From Sphingobium sp. 15-1 (GTDB lineage Bacteria > Pseudomonadota > Alphaproteobacteria > Sphingomonadales > Sphingomonadaceae): a stretch of DNA of 64,000 bases. Of this stretch, positions 54,450 through 63,785 are shown one piece after another; the stretch's first letter is position 1, and each line of letters opens with the position of its first letter. Below the pieces are notes generated by a model. That model was not told the origin of the DNA and did no database searches. It worked only from the letters and a program-made list of their open reading frames with translations. Both the position numbers and the translations under genes were made by a program. The stretch lies in NCBI RefSeq assembly GCF_013375535.1, contig NZ_JABXJG010000001.1, forward strand, positions 2,894,001 to 2,958,000, read 5' to 3'.

Positions 54450-55235
54450 ATGCGCCTCTCATTCCTCTTCGCCCTGCCGCTTCTCGCCGCCACGCCCGCC
54501 CAGGCCTGGGGGCCGATCGGCCACCGGATCACCGGCGCCATAGCCGACCGGAATCTGAGCGGCGCGGCGCGCGCCCAGGTCCGCCTGCTGCTGGGGACCG
54601 AGGATCTGGCGGAGGCGTCGACCTGGCCCGACGACATGCGGTCCGACCCGGCCGACTATTGGCGCAAGACGGCTAGCCCCTGGCACTATGTCACCGTCAG
54701 GCAGGGCGATCGTTACGGCCCCGCCGACGCTCCGAAGGAGGGCGACGCGATGACGGCGCTGACCCGCTTCACCGCCACCCTTCGAGACCCCAGGGCGTCA
54801 ATGGACGACCGCCGCATGGCGCTGCGCTTCGTGGTTCACATCGTGGGCGACCTGCATCAGCCGCTGCATGTCGGCGGCGGCGACGACCGCGGCGGCAATG
54901 ACGTGAAGGTCACCTTCTTCGGCGCGGCGACCAATCTGCATTCGGTCTGGGATTCGGGCCTGATCGAGCAGCGCGCCTTGTCCTATTCGGAATATGCGGA
55001 CTGGTTGTCGCGGTCGATCACGCCGGAACAGACCATAGCATGGAGCGTCTGCGATCCGGATGTATGGACCCGCGAAAGCATGGCGCTGCGCAAGACCGTC
55101 AATCCGGCAGACCCGAACCTGTCCTGGGATTATGCCTATCAGCATCGCGCGGCGCTGGACGACCGGTTGCGCCGCGCCGGCGTCCGCATCGCCGCCTGCC
55201 TGAACGCGATCTTCGATTCGCCGCGACAGCCCTAG
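54450..55235 (+). CDS. S1/P1-type zinc nuclease
   Basis: The 261-residue exported protein has a signal peptide cut before Trp1 (PAQA|WGPIGHRIT), which is itself a zinc ligand. Other ligands are in STWPDD, SPWHYV, HIVGDLHQPLHVGGGDDRGGND and NLHSVWDSGLI. It degrades single-stranded DNA/RNA or removes 3' phosphates in the periplasm. ATG 54450 (GAGG seven bases upstream) is preferred to ATG 54438. Confidence 0.9.
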   Translation: MRLSFLFALPLLAATPAQAWGPIGHRITGAIADRNLSGAARAQVRLLLGTEDLAEASTWPDDMRSDPADYWRKTASPWHYVTVRQGDRYGPADAPKEGDAMTALTRFTATLRDPRASMDDRRMALRFVVHIVGDLHQPLHVGGGDDRGGNDVKVTFFGAATNLHSVWDSGLIEQRALSYSEYADWLSRSITPEQTIAWSVCDPDVWTRESMALRKTVNPADPNLSWDYAYQHRAALDDRLRRAGVRIAACLNAIFDSPRQP

Positions 55236-55268
55236 GCTTTGGCTGCGCAGGAGCACGGCGTGCTGTAA

Positions 55269-55736
55269 TCAAGGCCGCTTCAGCAGCCGCTCCACAATCG
55301 CCCGCGCCGCCAGCGTCACATCGTCCCAGGTCACGTCGAACCCGGCATCGTCGCCAAAATAGGGGTCGGTCACCCCGCTCCCCTCGCGCCCCGGCACCAG
55401 GTCCATTAGCAACCGCAGCTCTGCGGTCCCGTCCGAAGGCCGGACCCGTCGCAAATTCCTCAAATTCTCCGCATCCAGCGCGAACACATGATCGAAGCGC
55501 CGGAAGTCCCCGGCCGTCACCTGCCGCCCGCGATAGCCCGAAATATCGATCCCGTTGCGCAGCGCCACGGCCTGCGCCCGGCGGTCCGGCGGCGACCCCA
55601 CATGCCAGTCTCCGGTCCCTGCCGAATCCACGACGATCTCGATCCCGACCCGTTCCGCCTCCGCGCGGAGCGCTGCTTCCGCCAAGGGCGAGCGGCAGAT
55701 ATTCCCCAGGCAGACGAACAGGACGGAAGCGCTCAT
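55269..55736 (-). CDS. Low-molecular-weight protein tyrosine phosphatase
   Basis: The 155-residue protein has the P-loop VLFVCLGNICRSP (Cys9, Arg15) and the general-acid Asp in VTDPYFGDD. The fold fits eukaryote-like LMW phosphatases. The ATG overlaps the stop of the HerA-like gene. Confidence 0.95.
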   Translation of the reverse strand: MSASVLFVCLGNICRSPLAEAALRAEAERVGIEIVVDSAGTGDWHVGSPPDRRAQAVALRNGIDISGYRGRQVTAGDFRRFDHVFALDAENLRNLRRVRPSDGTAELRLLMDLVPGREGSGVTDPYFGDDAGFDVTWDDVTLAARAIVERLLKRP

Positions 55737-57190
55737 CCCTCGGCCGCCGCCGTCGAAAGCCCCAGTTGCGGCACGCCGATCGACCGCCGCCCGCCGAAAT
55801 CGGTCCGCGCCACGATCACGCCCAGCTTCTCCATATAATCGATCAGCCGCCGCACCCGCCCCGGCGAACTGGTGCCATAGGCCCGCGCCAGCGCCGCATC
55901 GTCAGGACAGGGCAGTCCCTGCATCGCCGCCCGCGCAATCAGCAGGAAGGGGGCCAGCATATCTTCCGGCACCGGCTCCGCCGCCTTCATCGCGTCGGCC
56001 CAGCGCAGGTCGTCGGCATCGAACATCCCCGCCTGCGCCATGGCGAAGCGCTTGCGGAACGCCGGCAGATCGAGCGGCGGCGTCCGCAATCCCTTCATCC
56101 GGCACCGCACGCCGAAATCCTGATAGAGCGTCGACACGCTGGGTTGCGCCTCGCCCAGATCGGCTACGATCTCCTCCAGCACGGCGATCACCACCGGCTC
56201 ATTCTGTCCGAAGTCCAGCTCCGGCGCTGCGGGCCTGGCCGAAGGCGCGGCGGCCAGCGCCCGCATCAATTCCTCCGCAGGTAGAGGCGGCGGCTCGGCG
56301 CGCACGGGGGCAGGGGGCAAAGCCTCTTCCTCGCCCGCGCTCGCGAACAGCAATTCCTGCAAATCCCCGGTCGCGGCGACCGGCGGCGGCATCAGCTTGT
56401 GGGTGCCGCCCCGCGTGCTGGTCTTGACCGATCCGATCTTCACCGCCACCGGCCGCCGGCAGATCGCCGGACCCAAAGCCAGAAAGCGCCCGCGCTCCAG
56501 ATCGCGGATCTGCTCGGCCTGCCGCCGCTCCATGCCCAGCAGGTCAGCCGCGCGCGCCATGTCGATGTCGAGGAAAGTGCGCCCCATCAGGAAGTTCGAC
56601 GCCTCCGCCGCGACGTTCTTGGCCAGCTTCGCCAGTCGCTGCGTCGCGATGACTCCGGCCAAGCCGCGCTTGCGTCCCCGGCACATCAGGTTCGTCATCG
56701 CGGCCAGCGAAAGCCGCCGCGCCTCGTCCGACACATCGCCCGCCGCCACCGGCGCGAACATCTGCGCCTCGTCCACCACCACCAATGCGGGATACCAATG
56801 GTCGCGCGGCGCGTCGAACAGGGTCGACAGGAAAGTCGCGGCGCATTTCATCTGCGCCTCCAGCTCCAGCGATTCGAGGCTCAGCACCACCGAGGCGCGA
56901 TGCTCGCGAATCCGCGCCGCCATCTTGACGATCTCACGCTCATTATAGTCGCCCGCGTCGATCACCACATGGCCATATTCATCGGCCAGCGTGACGAAAT
57001 CGCCCTCCGGATCGATCACCACCTGCTGGACCAGAGCGGCGCTTTCCTCCAGCAAGCGGCGCAACAGATGCGACTTGCCCGACCCGCTATTGCCCTGGAC
57101 GAGCAGACGGGTGGCAAGCAATTCCTCGACGTCGACCAGAACGGGATTGCCGTTGCTGTCGTTTCCTATGCTGATGCTGGCGGTCACCAT
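55733..57190 (-). CDS. HerA-like ATPase (DUF853/helicase family)
   Basis: The 485-residue protein has Walker A (LLVQGNSGSGKSHLLRRLL), Walker B (ALVVVDEAQMFAP) and an arginine-containing segment (CRGRKRGLAGVIATQRLAKLAKNVAAEASNFLMGR). The C-terminal third is a helical region of unknown role ending near YGTSSPGRVRRLIDYMEKLGV, which looks like a winged helix. The family is related to HerA DNA-translocating helicases. The start is ATG 57190. Confidence 0.85.
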   Translation of the reverse strand: MVTASISIGNDSNGNPVLVDVEELLATRLLVQGNSGSGKSHLLRRLLEESAALVQQVVIDPEGDFVTLADEYGHVVIDAGDYNEREIVKMAARIREHRASVVLSLESLELEAQMKCAATFLSTLFDAPRDHWYPALVVVDEAQMFAPVAAGDVSDEARRLSLAAMTNLMCRGRKRGLAGVIATQRLAKLAKNVAAEASNFLMGRTFLDIDMARAADLLGMERRQAEQIRDLERGRFLALGPAICRRPVAVKIGSVKTSTRGGTHKLMPPPVAATGDLQELLFASAGEEEALPPAPVRAEPPPLPAEELMRALAAAPSARPAAPELDFGQNEPVVIAVLEEIVADLGEAQPSVSTLYQDFGVRCRMKGLRTPPLDLPAFRKRFAMAQAGMFDADDLRWADAMKAAEPVPEDMLAPFLLIARAAMQGLPCPDDAALARAYGTSSPGRVRRLIDYMEKLGVIVARTDFGGRRSIGVPQLGLSTAAAEG

Positions 57191-57244
57191 TGTCCTTTGG
57201 CCTAGGGCGGGGGCTTCGCGCAAGCCTAGTGTCAAAACCGACCT

Positions 57245-57333
57245 GCTCCTGCGAAGGCACTCGAACGAGACGAGTGGCTCGCAAGAGCCCAGCTCAGACG
57301 GCGGGACTGGACTCCTGCCTTCGCAGGAGCACG
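57245..57333. repeat. REP-like palindromic element (copy A)
   Basis: GCTCCTGCGAAGGCA at the left end and the complement TGCCTTCGCAGGAGC at the right end form an 89-bp imperfect palindrome in the gap before ppc. The same sequence family occurs at 60141-60232. The gap 57191-57401 otherwise holds the promoter region of ppc. Confidence 0.85.
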
Positions 57334-57401
57334 GCATCTCTTTTGGCAAGGTTGCGGATTCCCTTGACCATCCCATTGTTGCGATGCAGCATCGATCCAT
57401 C

Positions 57402-60101
57402 ATGGCGACTCTTGCATCCTCTTCCGCGCCTGCGATCACGCAGAACCCCGACATCCGTTTTCTCGGCCGCCTGCTGGGCGACGTCATCCGCGCCTATGGC
57501 GGGGAGAAAATCTACAAGCAGACCGAATATATCCGCTCCGCCTCGGTCGACCGGGCGCGGGGCCTGCATGGCGCCGATGTGGTCGACACCGGCCTCGACG
57601 CGCTCAGCCTGGACGACACCTTGTCCTTCGTGCGCGGTTTCATGCTCTTCTCGATGCTCGCCAATCTGGCCGAGGACCGCCAGGGCGTCGCCGCCGAACC
57701 CGGCGCCGATGTCGCCTCCGCCGTGGAGAAGCTCGATTCCCACGGCATCGGTCGCGACGCCGTGCTCGACCTCCTGTCCCATGCCCTGATCGTCCCCGTC
57801 CTCACCGCCCACCCCACAGAGGTGCGGCGCAAGAGCATGATCGATCACAAGAACCGCATCGCGGACCTGATGCTGCTCAAGGATGGCGGCCGGGCGGAAA
57901 CCGACGAGGGCGAAAATCTCGACGAGGCGATCTTCCGCCAGATCGCCCTGCTCTGGCAGACTCGCCCGCTGCGCCGCGAAAAGCTGTTCGTCGCGGACGA
58001 GATCGAAAATGTCCTCGCTTATTTCCGCGACGTTTTCTTGCCGGTCCTGCCCGCCCTCTATGCCCGCTGGGAACGTGTGCTGGGCGCGCGTCCGCAAAGC
58101 TTCCTGCGCGTCGGCAACTGGATCGGCGGCGACCGCGACGGCAATCCCTTCGTGCAGGCGCCCCAGCTCCGCCTCGCGCTTGCCAAGGGCTGCGAGGCCG
58201 CGCTGACCTTCTATATGGAGGCGCTTCACGCCCTGGGCGCGGAGCTTTCGCTCTCCACCGAACTCGCCCATGTGCCGCAGGCGGTGTTGGACCTGGCCGA
58301 CGGTAGCGGCGACAATTCGCCCAGCCGTCAGGACGAACCCTATCGCCGCGCCATTTCCGGCATCTACGCCCGCCTCGCCGCCACCTATCAGGCGCTTGCC
58401 GGCAAGAACCCGTCGCGCCCTTCGACCCTCAAGGGCGAGCCTTATGCCGGGCCCACCGACCTCCGCCGCGACCTCGTCACGGTCGCGCAGGGCCTCGCCA
58501 GCGAGGGCGACGGCGCGCTGGCTTCGGGCGGCGCGCTCGGCCGCCTGATCCGCGCGGTGGAGACCTTCGGCTTCCACCTTGCCACGCTCGACATGCGCCA
58601 GAACAGTGACGTCCACCAGAATGTCGTGGCCGAACTGCTGAAAGTGGCGGGGGTCGAGGCGGACTATGCCAGCCTCGACGAATATGCGCGCATCGCGCTG
58701 CTTCGCCGGGAGCTGGCGAACAATCGGCCGCTGGGCACCGCCTTTTTCGAATATTCGGAAAGCACTGCCTCCGAACTCGCGATCGTCCATGCCGCCGCCG
58801 AAGCGCACCGCATCTACGGCCCGCAATGCATCACCCATTATATCATCTCCAAGGCGGAGAGCGTTTCCGACCTGCTCGAAGTCAACATCATCCTCAAGGA
58901 AGCGGGTCTCTGGCGCGCCGGCACCGACGGCGCGCCGCCGCAGGCCGCGATCATGGCGGTGCCGCTGTTCGAAACCATCGCGGACCTTGAAGCCGCGCCC
59001 AAGATCATGGGGGCCTATTTCGGCCTGCCGGAAATCGCGGGCGTGGTGCAGCAACGCGGCCATCAGGAAGTGATGATCGGCTATTCCGACAGCAACAAGG
59101 ATGGCGGCTACATCACCTCCACCTGGGGGCTGTTCCAGGCGAGCAAGGCGCTGGCCCCGGTCTTTGCCGACGCGGGCACGGCGATGCAGCTTTTCCACGG
59201 CCGCGGCGGCGCGGTCGGGCGCGGCGGCGGCTCCTCCTTCGCGGCGATCCAGGCCCAGCCCAAGGGCACTGTGCAGGGCCGCATCCGCATCACCGAACAG
59301 GGCGAGGTGATCGCCGCCAAATTCGGCACCCGCGACGTCGCCATGACGAATCTGGAGGCGATGACCAGCGCCACCCTGCTGGCGTCGCTCGAACCCGAGG
59401 CGATTTCGGACCGCGACGCCGCCCGCTTCGCCGCGGCCATGGATGAACTGTCGAAAACCGCCTTCGCCGCCTATCGCGGCCTGGTCTACCGGACGGAGGG
59501 TTTCAAGGAATTCTTCCGGCAGTTGACGCCGATACAGGAAATCTCCGGCCTCAAAATCGGCTCGCGCCCTGCCAGCCGCACGAAAAGCACTCGGATAGAG
59601 GATTTGCGCGCCATCCCCTGGGTGTTCAGTTGGGCGCAGGCGCGGGTGATGCTGCCCGGCTGGTATGGCGTCGGTCATGCGCTGAGCGCCTTTGAGGACA
59701 AGGCGTTGCTGGCCGACATGGCGCAGCACTGGTCCTTCCTGCAATCTGCCCTCGCCAATCTGGAGATGGTGCTGGCCAAGTCCGACCTGGGCATCGCCGC
59801 CCATTATCTGCCGCTGGTGGAGGATCAGACGCTCGGCACGGCGATCTTCGACCGCATCCGCGAAGGCTGGGACATGACTCATGACGGCCTGCTCGCCGCC
59901 ACCGGCCAGTCGCGCCTGCTGGAGAAGAATCCGAAGCTGGACAGCTCCATCCGCCTGCGCCTGCCCTATATCGAGCCGCTGAATCTGCTCCAGGTCGAAC
60001 TGATGAAGCGCCACCGTGGCGGCGAAGACGATCCGCGCATCAAGGAAGGCATCGAGCTGTCGATCAACGCGATCGCCACGGCTTTGAGGAACAGCGGCTG
60101 A
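57402..60101 (+). CDS. ppc: Phosphoenolpyruvate carboxylase
   Basis: The 899-residue enzyme has the catalytic His in VLTAHPTEVRRKS, the motifs GNWIGGDRDGNPFV, VMIGYSDSNKDGGYITS and LFHGRGGAVGRGGG, and the canonical C-terminus INAIATALRNSG. It converts PEP and bicarbonate to oxaloacetate and replenishes the TCA cycle. ATG 57402 is the family start; ATG 57384 is also in frame. Confidence 0.97.
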   Translation: MATLASSSAPAITQNPDIRFLGRLLGDVIRAYGGEKIYKQTEYIRSASVDRARGLHGADVVDTGLDALSLDDTLSFVRGFMLFSMLANLAEDRQGVAAEPGADVASAVEKLDSHGIGRDAVLDLLSHALIVPVLTAHPTEVRRKSMIDHKNRIADLMLLKDGGRAETDEGENLDEAIFRQIALLWQTRPLRREKLFVADEIENVLAYFRDVFLPVLPALYARWERVLGARPQSFLRVGNWIGGDRDGNPFVQAPQLRLALAKGCEAALTFYMEALHALGAELSLSTELAHVPQAVLDLADGSGDNSPSRQDEPYRRAISGIYARLAATYQALAGKNPSRPSTLKGEPYAGPTDLRRDLVTVAQGLASEGDGALASGGALGRLIRAVETFGFHLATLDMRQNSDVHQNVVAELLKVAGVEADYASLDEYARIALLRRELANNRPLGTAFFEYSESTASELAIVHAAAEAHRIYGPQCITHYIISKAESVSDLLEVNIILKEAGLWRAGTDGAPPQAAIMAVPLFETIADLEAAPKIMGAYFGLPEIAGVVQQRGHQEVMIGYSDSNKDGGYITSTWGLFQASKALAPVFADAGTAMQLFHGRGGAVGRGGGSSFAAIQAQPKGTVQGRIRITEQGEVIAAKFGTRDVAMTNLEAMTSATLLASLEPEAISDRDAARFAAAMDELSKTAFAAYRGLVYRTEGFKEFFRQLTPIQEISGLKIGSRPASRTKSTRIEDLRAIPWVFSWAQARVMLPGWYGVGHALSAFEDKALLADMAQHWSFLQSALANLEMVLAKSDLGIAAHYLPLVEDQTLGTAIFDRIREGWDMTHDGLLAATGQSRLLEKNPKLDSSIRLRLPYIEPLNLLQVELMKRHRGGEDDPRIKEGIELSINAIATALRNSG

Positions 60102-60140
60102 CAGGGGTGGAGGGTGGACTGCCTGCTTTCCTTGAAGTGC

Positions 60141-60232
60141 ACCGTGCTCCTGCGAAGGCAGGAGCCCAGTTCCTTGGTCGCGGTGATCCACAACGGCTGA
60201 ACTGGGTTCCTGCCTTCGCAGTAACACGGTGC
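60141..60232. repeat. REP-like palindromic element (copy B)
   Basis: The 92-bp element has 32-bp arms (60141-60172 and 60200-60231), CACCGTGCTCCTGCGAAGGC... against its complement with about four mismatches, and a 27-nt loop. It stands 40 bp after the ppc stop. The same core (CTGCGAAGGCAGGA) occurs in copy A. The remaining stretch to 60423 holds no gene. Confidence 0.88.
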
Positions 60233-60423
60233 GCCTGACGTCCGGAATGGGCCAAAGCCAGCCCACGTTCATCCGATTTCCCCGTCCTGCACCCGCTGAT
60301 CCATTCCCGGATTCAACCCAGCGTTCCGACCAGCACGCAACCGCGCCTCCAACCGCGCCATTCACAACCAATTCAAGCAGCCCGCGTTATGCAGGATATG
60401 GATGCGAATGAAGGAGAAAGGCG

Positions 60424-61014
60424 ATGACCGGGACCGGACGGAGGTTCCTCGCCGTGATCGGCCTTGCCGGCGCGTTGGCCTTGGGCGGCTGCGCCTATGA
60501 CGATGGCTATTATGGCGGCGTGAGCGTCGGCAGCGGCTATTATGGCGGCGGCTATTATGACGATGTTTGGGGGCCGGGCTATTACCGCCCCGGCTATTAT
60601 AGTGGTTGGTATGACGGCTATTATTATCCCGGCAGCGGCTATTATGTGTACAACCGCGGCGGCCACCGCCAACGTTGGAATGAAGGCCAGCGCCGCTATT
60701 GGGAAGGCCGCCGCGAAGCCCGGCGTGAGGAGGGCAGGCGCGGCGACTGGAACAATGACGCGCCGCGCCAGCGCTGGCGGGAGCGTTCCGGCGGCGATGG
60801 TGGCCGGTGGAACGGAAATTGGAGGAATGCCCGTCAGGGCAATCCCTCCGCGGGCGCCGCGGCGCCGCAGCCAGGAAGGGGGCAAGGGGATATGACGACA
60901 GCACGGCCGGACCGCAATTGGGGCAATGCGCCGCGCGCGCGCTCCGACGGCGGCGCGCGTTCCGACAGCGGCGGGCGGTCGCGGCGGGATGGCTGGCGGG
61001 GCCGGCGCGACTGA
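60424..61014 (+). CDS. Gly/Tyr-rich lipoprotein with basic C-terminus
   Basis: A 196-residue protein with a lipobox (LALGGC), a repetitive N-terminal half rich in Gly-Tyr (SGYYGGGYYDDVWGPGYYRPG), and an Arg/Asn/Gly-rich C-terminal half. The composition suggests a surface or outer-membrane-attached disordered protein. No specific function is known. Its stop overlaps the next start (TGATG). Confidence 0.8.
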   Translation: MTGTGRRFLAVIGLAGALALGGCAYDDGYYGGVSVGSGYYGGGYYDDVWGPGYYRPGYYSGWYDGYYYPGSGYYVYNRGGHRQRWNEGQRRYWEGRREARREEGRRGDWNNDAPRQRWRERSGGDGGRWNGNWRNARQGNPSAGAAAPQPGRGQGDMTTARPDRNWGNAPRARSDGGARSDSGGRSRRDGWRGRRD

Positions 61015-61676
61015 TGCGGCTTCGTTACGGTACGGCCCTTGGCCTGCTCTTGCTCGCGGCCTGCGATGGCCGGGAGGAGAGCGCGATCGACAATCTGGCC
61101 AATGGCGCGAACGCGGCGCAGGTCGAAAATAATGTCCGGGCGGAGGCGCAGGCGGCGTTGGAGCCGCTCGATCCGCCCGCGCCCGGCACCCCCGGCGGCC
61201 TGCCGGTCGACCCGCAGCCGGTGGTGGAGGAAGATTCCATCGATCCCAAAGGCGCGCAGGGCGCGGCGCAGGTCGTGCAGGGCTATTATGGTCTGCTGGA
61301 GGAAAAGCGTTATGACGACGCGCAGGACCTCTGGAACGACAATAGCGCCATCGGCGCCGAGGATGATGTGCGTTTCGCCGCCCGTTTCCGGGGCTTCAGC
61401 GAGGTTCACGCCCATGTCGGCGCGCCGGGAGAGATGGAAGGCGCGGCGGGATCGCTATTCGTGACCGTGCCGGTGCAGGTCTATGGCCGCATCGCCGTGA
61501 ACGGCAAGCCCTGGTATCGGCTGCGTCAGGTGACGCTGCGCCGGGCCAATGACGTGCCTGGCTCCAGCGAGGCGGATCGCCGCTGGCATATCGAAAGCAT
61601 CGGTCCCTATGAACCGCCTGCACAGGAGGCGGCGGAGACGGGCAACGCCATCTCCGCCACGGATAAGGCCAAGTGA
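61014..61676 (+). CDS. Predicted lipoprotein
   Basis: The 220-residue protein has a lipobox (GLLLLAAC), an acidic/Pro-rich linker and a folded domain (QVVQGYYGLLEEKRYDDAQDLWNDN ... FVTVPVQVYGRIAVNGKPWYRLRQVTLRRANDVPG). The domain may resemble a small NTF2-like barrel. It is translationally coupled to the Gly/Tyr-rich lipoprotein. Confidence 0.8.
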   Translation: MRLRYGTALGLLLLAACDGREESAIDNLANGANAAQVENNVRAEAQAALEPLDPPAPGTPGGLPVDPQPVVEEDSIDPKGAQGAAQVVQGYYGLLEEKRYDDAQDLWNDNSAIGAEDDVRFAARFRGFSEVHAHVGAPGEMEGAAGSLFVTVPVQVYGRIAVNGKPWYRLRQVTLRRANDVPGSSEADRRWHIESIGPYEPPAQEAAETGNAISATDKAK

Positions 61677-61717
61677 TTTCCAGTCGTGCAATGGAACATT
61701 GCACGACTGGAAATCAC
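61673..61717. terminator. Perfect 20-bp hairpin between convergent genes
   Basis: Arms 61673-61692 (GTGATTTCCAGTCGTGCAAT) and 61698-61717 (exact complement) are joined by a 5-nt loop. The first arm includes the lipoprotein stop codon, and the second ends 14 bp before the cyclophilin stop. There is no T-run on the plus side, but the length and position suggest a bidirectional terminator or stabilising structure. Confidence 0.75.
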
Positions 61718-61731
61718 GATAAGCAAAGCTT

Positions 61732-62184
61732 TTAGGAAACCGTAGCCTTCACGATCTTGCCGGGGGTCTTGGGCGGCTCGCCCTTGGGCAGCGCGTCGAC
61801 ATGCTCCATGCCGGAGGTGACTTCGCCCCAGACGGTGTACTGGCCGTCGAGGAAGGTGGCGTCGTCGAAGCAGATGAAGAACTGGCTGTTCGCGCTGTTC
61901 GGGTTCATCGCGCGGGCCATGGAGCAGACGCCGCGGACATGCGGTTCGCGGCTGAATTCGGCCTTCAGGTCAGGCAGCTTCGATCCGCCCATGCCGGTGC
62001 CGGACGGGTCGCCGCCCTGGGCCATGAAGCCGGGGATGACGCGGTGGAACACGACGCCGTCATAGAAGCCGTCCTTGGCCAGATCGGTGATGCGCTCGAC
62101 ATGGCCGGGGGCAAGGTCCGGGCGCAGCTTGATGACGACGTCGCCGCCGCTGTCGAGGCTGAGGGTCAGGGTATCGTCGGCCAT
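61732..62184 (-). CDS. Peptidylprolyl isomerase (cyclophilin type)
   Basis: The 150-residue protein contains the cyclophilin motif FYDGVVFHRVIPGFMAQGGDPSGTG and NSANSQFFICFDDATFLDGQYTVWGEV. It lacks a signal peptide, so it is predicted cytoplasmic. The ATG at 62184 is preceded by a suitable purine stretch. Confidence 0.96.
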   Translation of the reverse strand: MADDTLTLSLDSGGDVVIKLRPDLAPGHVERITDLAKDGFYDGVVFHRVIPGFMAQGGDPSGTGMGGSKLPDLKAEFSREPHVRGVCSMARAMNPNSANSQFFICFDDATFLDGQYTVWGEVTSGMEHVDALPKGEPPKTPGKIVKATVS

Positions 62185-62329
62185 GAAAAATCCTCTCTTG
62201 GGGGAAAATGGGAATGATCGACCATATAAAGCGTTAAGGCCGGGATGGAAGCGTCTTGGGGCATTGCATTTATGACGGGCATCGGCAAAAGCGGGCAAAT
62301 GTTACAGGAACCGGACAGTAGGGGACGCG

Positions 62330-63757
62330 ATGAGCGAACGAGCCGATACGGCCGAACCCCGGCCGGACGAATTGGGCGATATTGCCGCTGAGCAGGCCGA
62401 ATCCCGCCATGACGAGGATGATCGGCTGAAGGGTCAATTCGTCTCCGCCGTGCTCGACGCGGTGGAGGAGGATGATCGCGACCGCGCGCGCGAACTGGTC
62501 TCGCCGCTGCACCCCGCCGACATTGCCGATCTTCTCGAACTCACCCCGTCCGAACGGCGAGGGGCGGTGGCGGCGGCGCTGGGCGATCTGGTCGGCGCGG
62601 AGGTTCTTTCCGAACTCAACGACTATGTCCGCGAGGATATTCTCGACGCGCTGCGGCCCGAGCAGGTGGCGGAGTTCGCCGCCGAACTCGACACCGATGA
62701 CGCGGTCGCCATCATCGAGGATATGGAGGAGGCCGACCAGCAGGCCGTCCTCGAAGCGATGGAACCGGAAGACCGCGCCGCGATCGAAAGCGCGCTGTCC
62801 TATCCGGAGGAATCCGCCGGCCGCCTGATGCAGCGCGACCTGGTCGCGGTGCCGGAGCATATGACGGTCGGGCAGGTGATCGACTATCTGCGCGACAATC
62901 GCGACCTGACGTCGGATTTCTGGGAAATCTTCGTCGTCGACGAAGCGCATAAGCCGATCGGCACCTGCCAGTTGAGCTGGGTGCTGACCTGCCCGCGCAG
63001 CGTCGCCATGGCCGACCTGATGAAGCGCGAACAGACGCTGATCCCGGTCGACATGGACCAGGAAGAGGTGGCGCTGCGCTTCCAGAAATATGCGCTGATC
63101 TCCGCCGCTGTCGTGGACGCCAGCGGACGGCTGGTCGGCATGATCACGGTCGACGACATCGTCCACATCATCTCCGAGGAAGCGGGCGAGGACATTCTCC
63201 GCCTGTCGGGCGCGGGCGAGGGCGACATCAACCAGCCGATTCTGGAAACCGTGCGCACGCGTTTGTCCTGGCTGGTGGTCAATCTGGGCACGGCCATTCT
63301 CGCGGCATCGGTGGTCGGGCTGTTCCAGGCGACCATCTCCAAATATGTCGTGCTCGCCGTGCTGATGCCGATCGTGTCGGGCATGGGCGGCAATGCGGGG
63401 ACGCAGACCATGGCGGTGGCGGTGCGCGCGCTCGCCACCAATCAGCTCACCAGTTCCAACACCATCCGCCAGATCGTCCGCGAATTCCGCATCGCCAGCG
63501 CCAACGGCATGGCGCTGGGCATATTGATCGGCGTCGCGGTGGGGTTGATCTACGGCAATCATGATCTGGGCATCGTCATTGCGCTGGCCATGCTCATCAA
63601 CAATCTGGTGGCGGGGCTGTCGGGCATATTGATCCCGGTCGCGCTGGATCGGGTGAATGTCGATCCTGCCGTGTCATCCGCCGTGTTCGTGACCACGATG
63701 ACGGACGTGATGGGCTTCTTCTCCTTCCTTGGTCTGGCCACGGTCTGGGGTTTGTAA
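62330..63757 (+). CDS. mgtE: Magnesium transporter MgtE
   Basis: The 475-residue protein has the MgtE N domain (HPADIADLLELTPSERRG), tandem CBS domains (including PVDMDQEEVALRFQKYALISAAVVDASGRLVGMITVDDIVHII), a plug helix and five C-terminal membrane helices (MPIVSGMGGNAGTQTMAVAVRALA). It is an Mg2+ gated channel in the inner membrane. Confidence 0.96.
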   Translation: MSERADTAEPRPDELGDIAAEQAESRHDEDDRLKGQFVSAVLDAVEEDDRDRARELVSPLHPADIADLLELTPSERRGAVAAALGDLVGAEVLSELNDYVREDILDALRPEQVAEFAAELDTDDAVAIIEDMEEADQQAVLEAMEPEDRAAIESALSYPEESAGRLMQRDLVAVPEHMTVGQVIDYLRDNRDLTSDFWEIFVVDEAHKPIGTCQLSWVLTCPRSVAMADLMKREQTLIPVDMDQEEVALRFQKYALISAAVVDASGRLVGMITVDDIVHIISEEAGEDILRLSGAGEGDINQPILETVRTRLSWLVVNLGTAILAASVVGLFQATISKYVVLAVLMPIVSGMGGNAGTQTMAVAVRALATNQLTSSNTIRQIVREFRIASANGMALGILIGVAVGLIYGNHDLGIVIALAMLINNLVAGLSGILIPVALDRVNVDPAVSSAVFVTTMTDVMGFFSFLGLATVWGL

Positions 63758-63785
63758 TCCGCCAACCAGCGCCCATCTTCACGCC

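Noticed and set aside
57294..60371. 1025-codon minus-strand frame opposite ppc
   Set aside because: Antisense of ppc; translation has no recognisable motif and a composition typical of a complementary high-GC frame.
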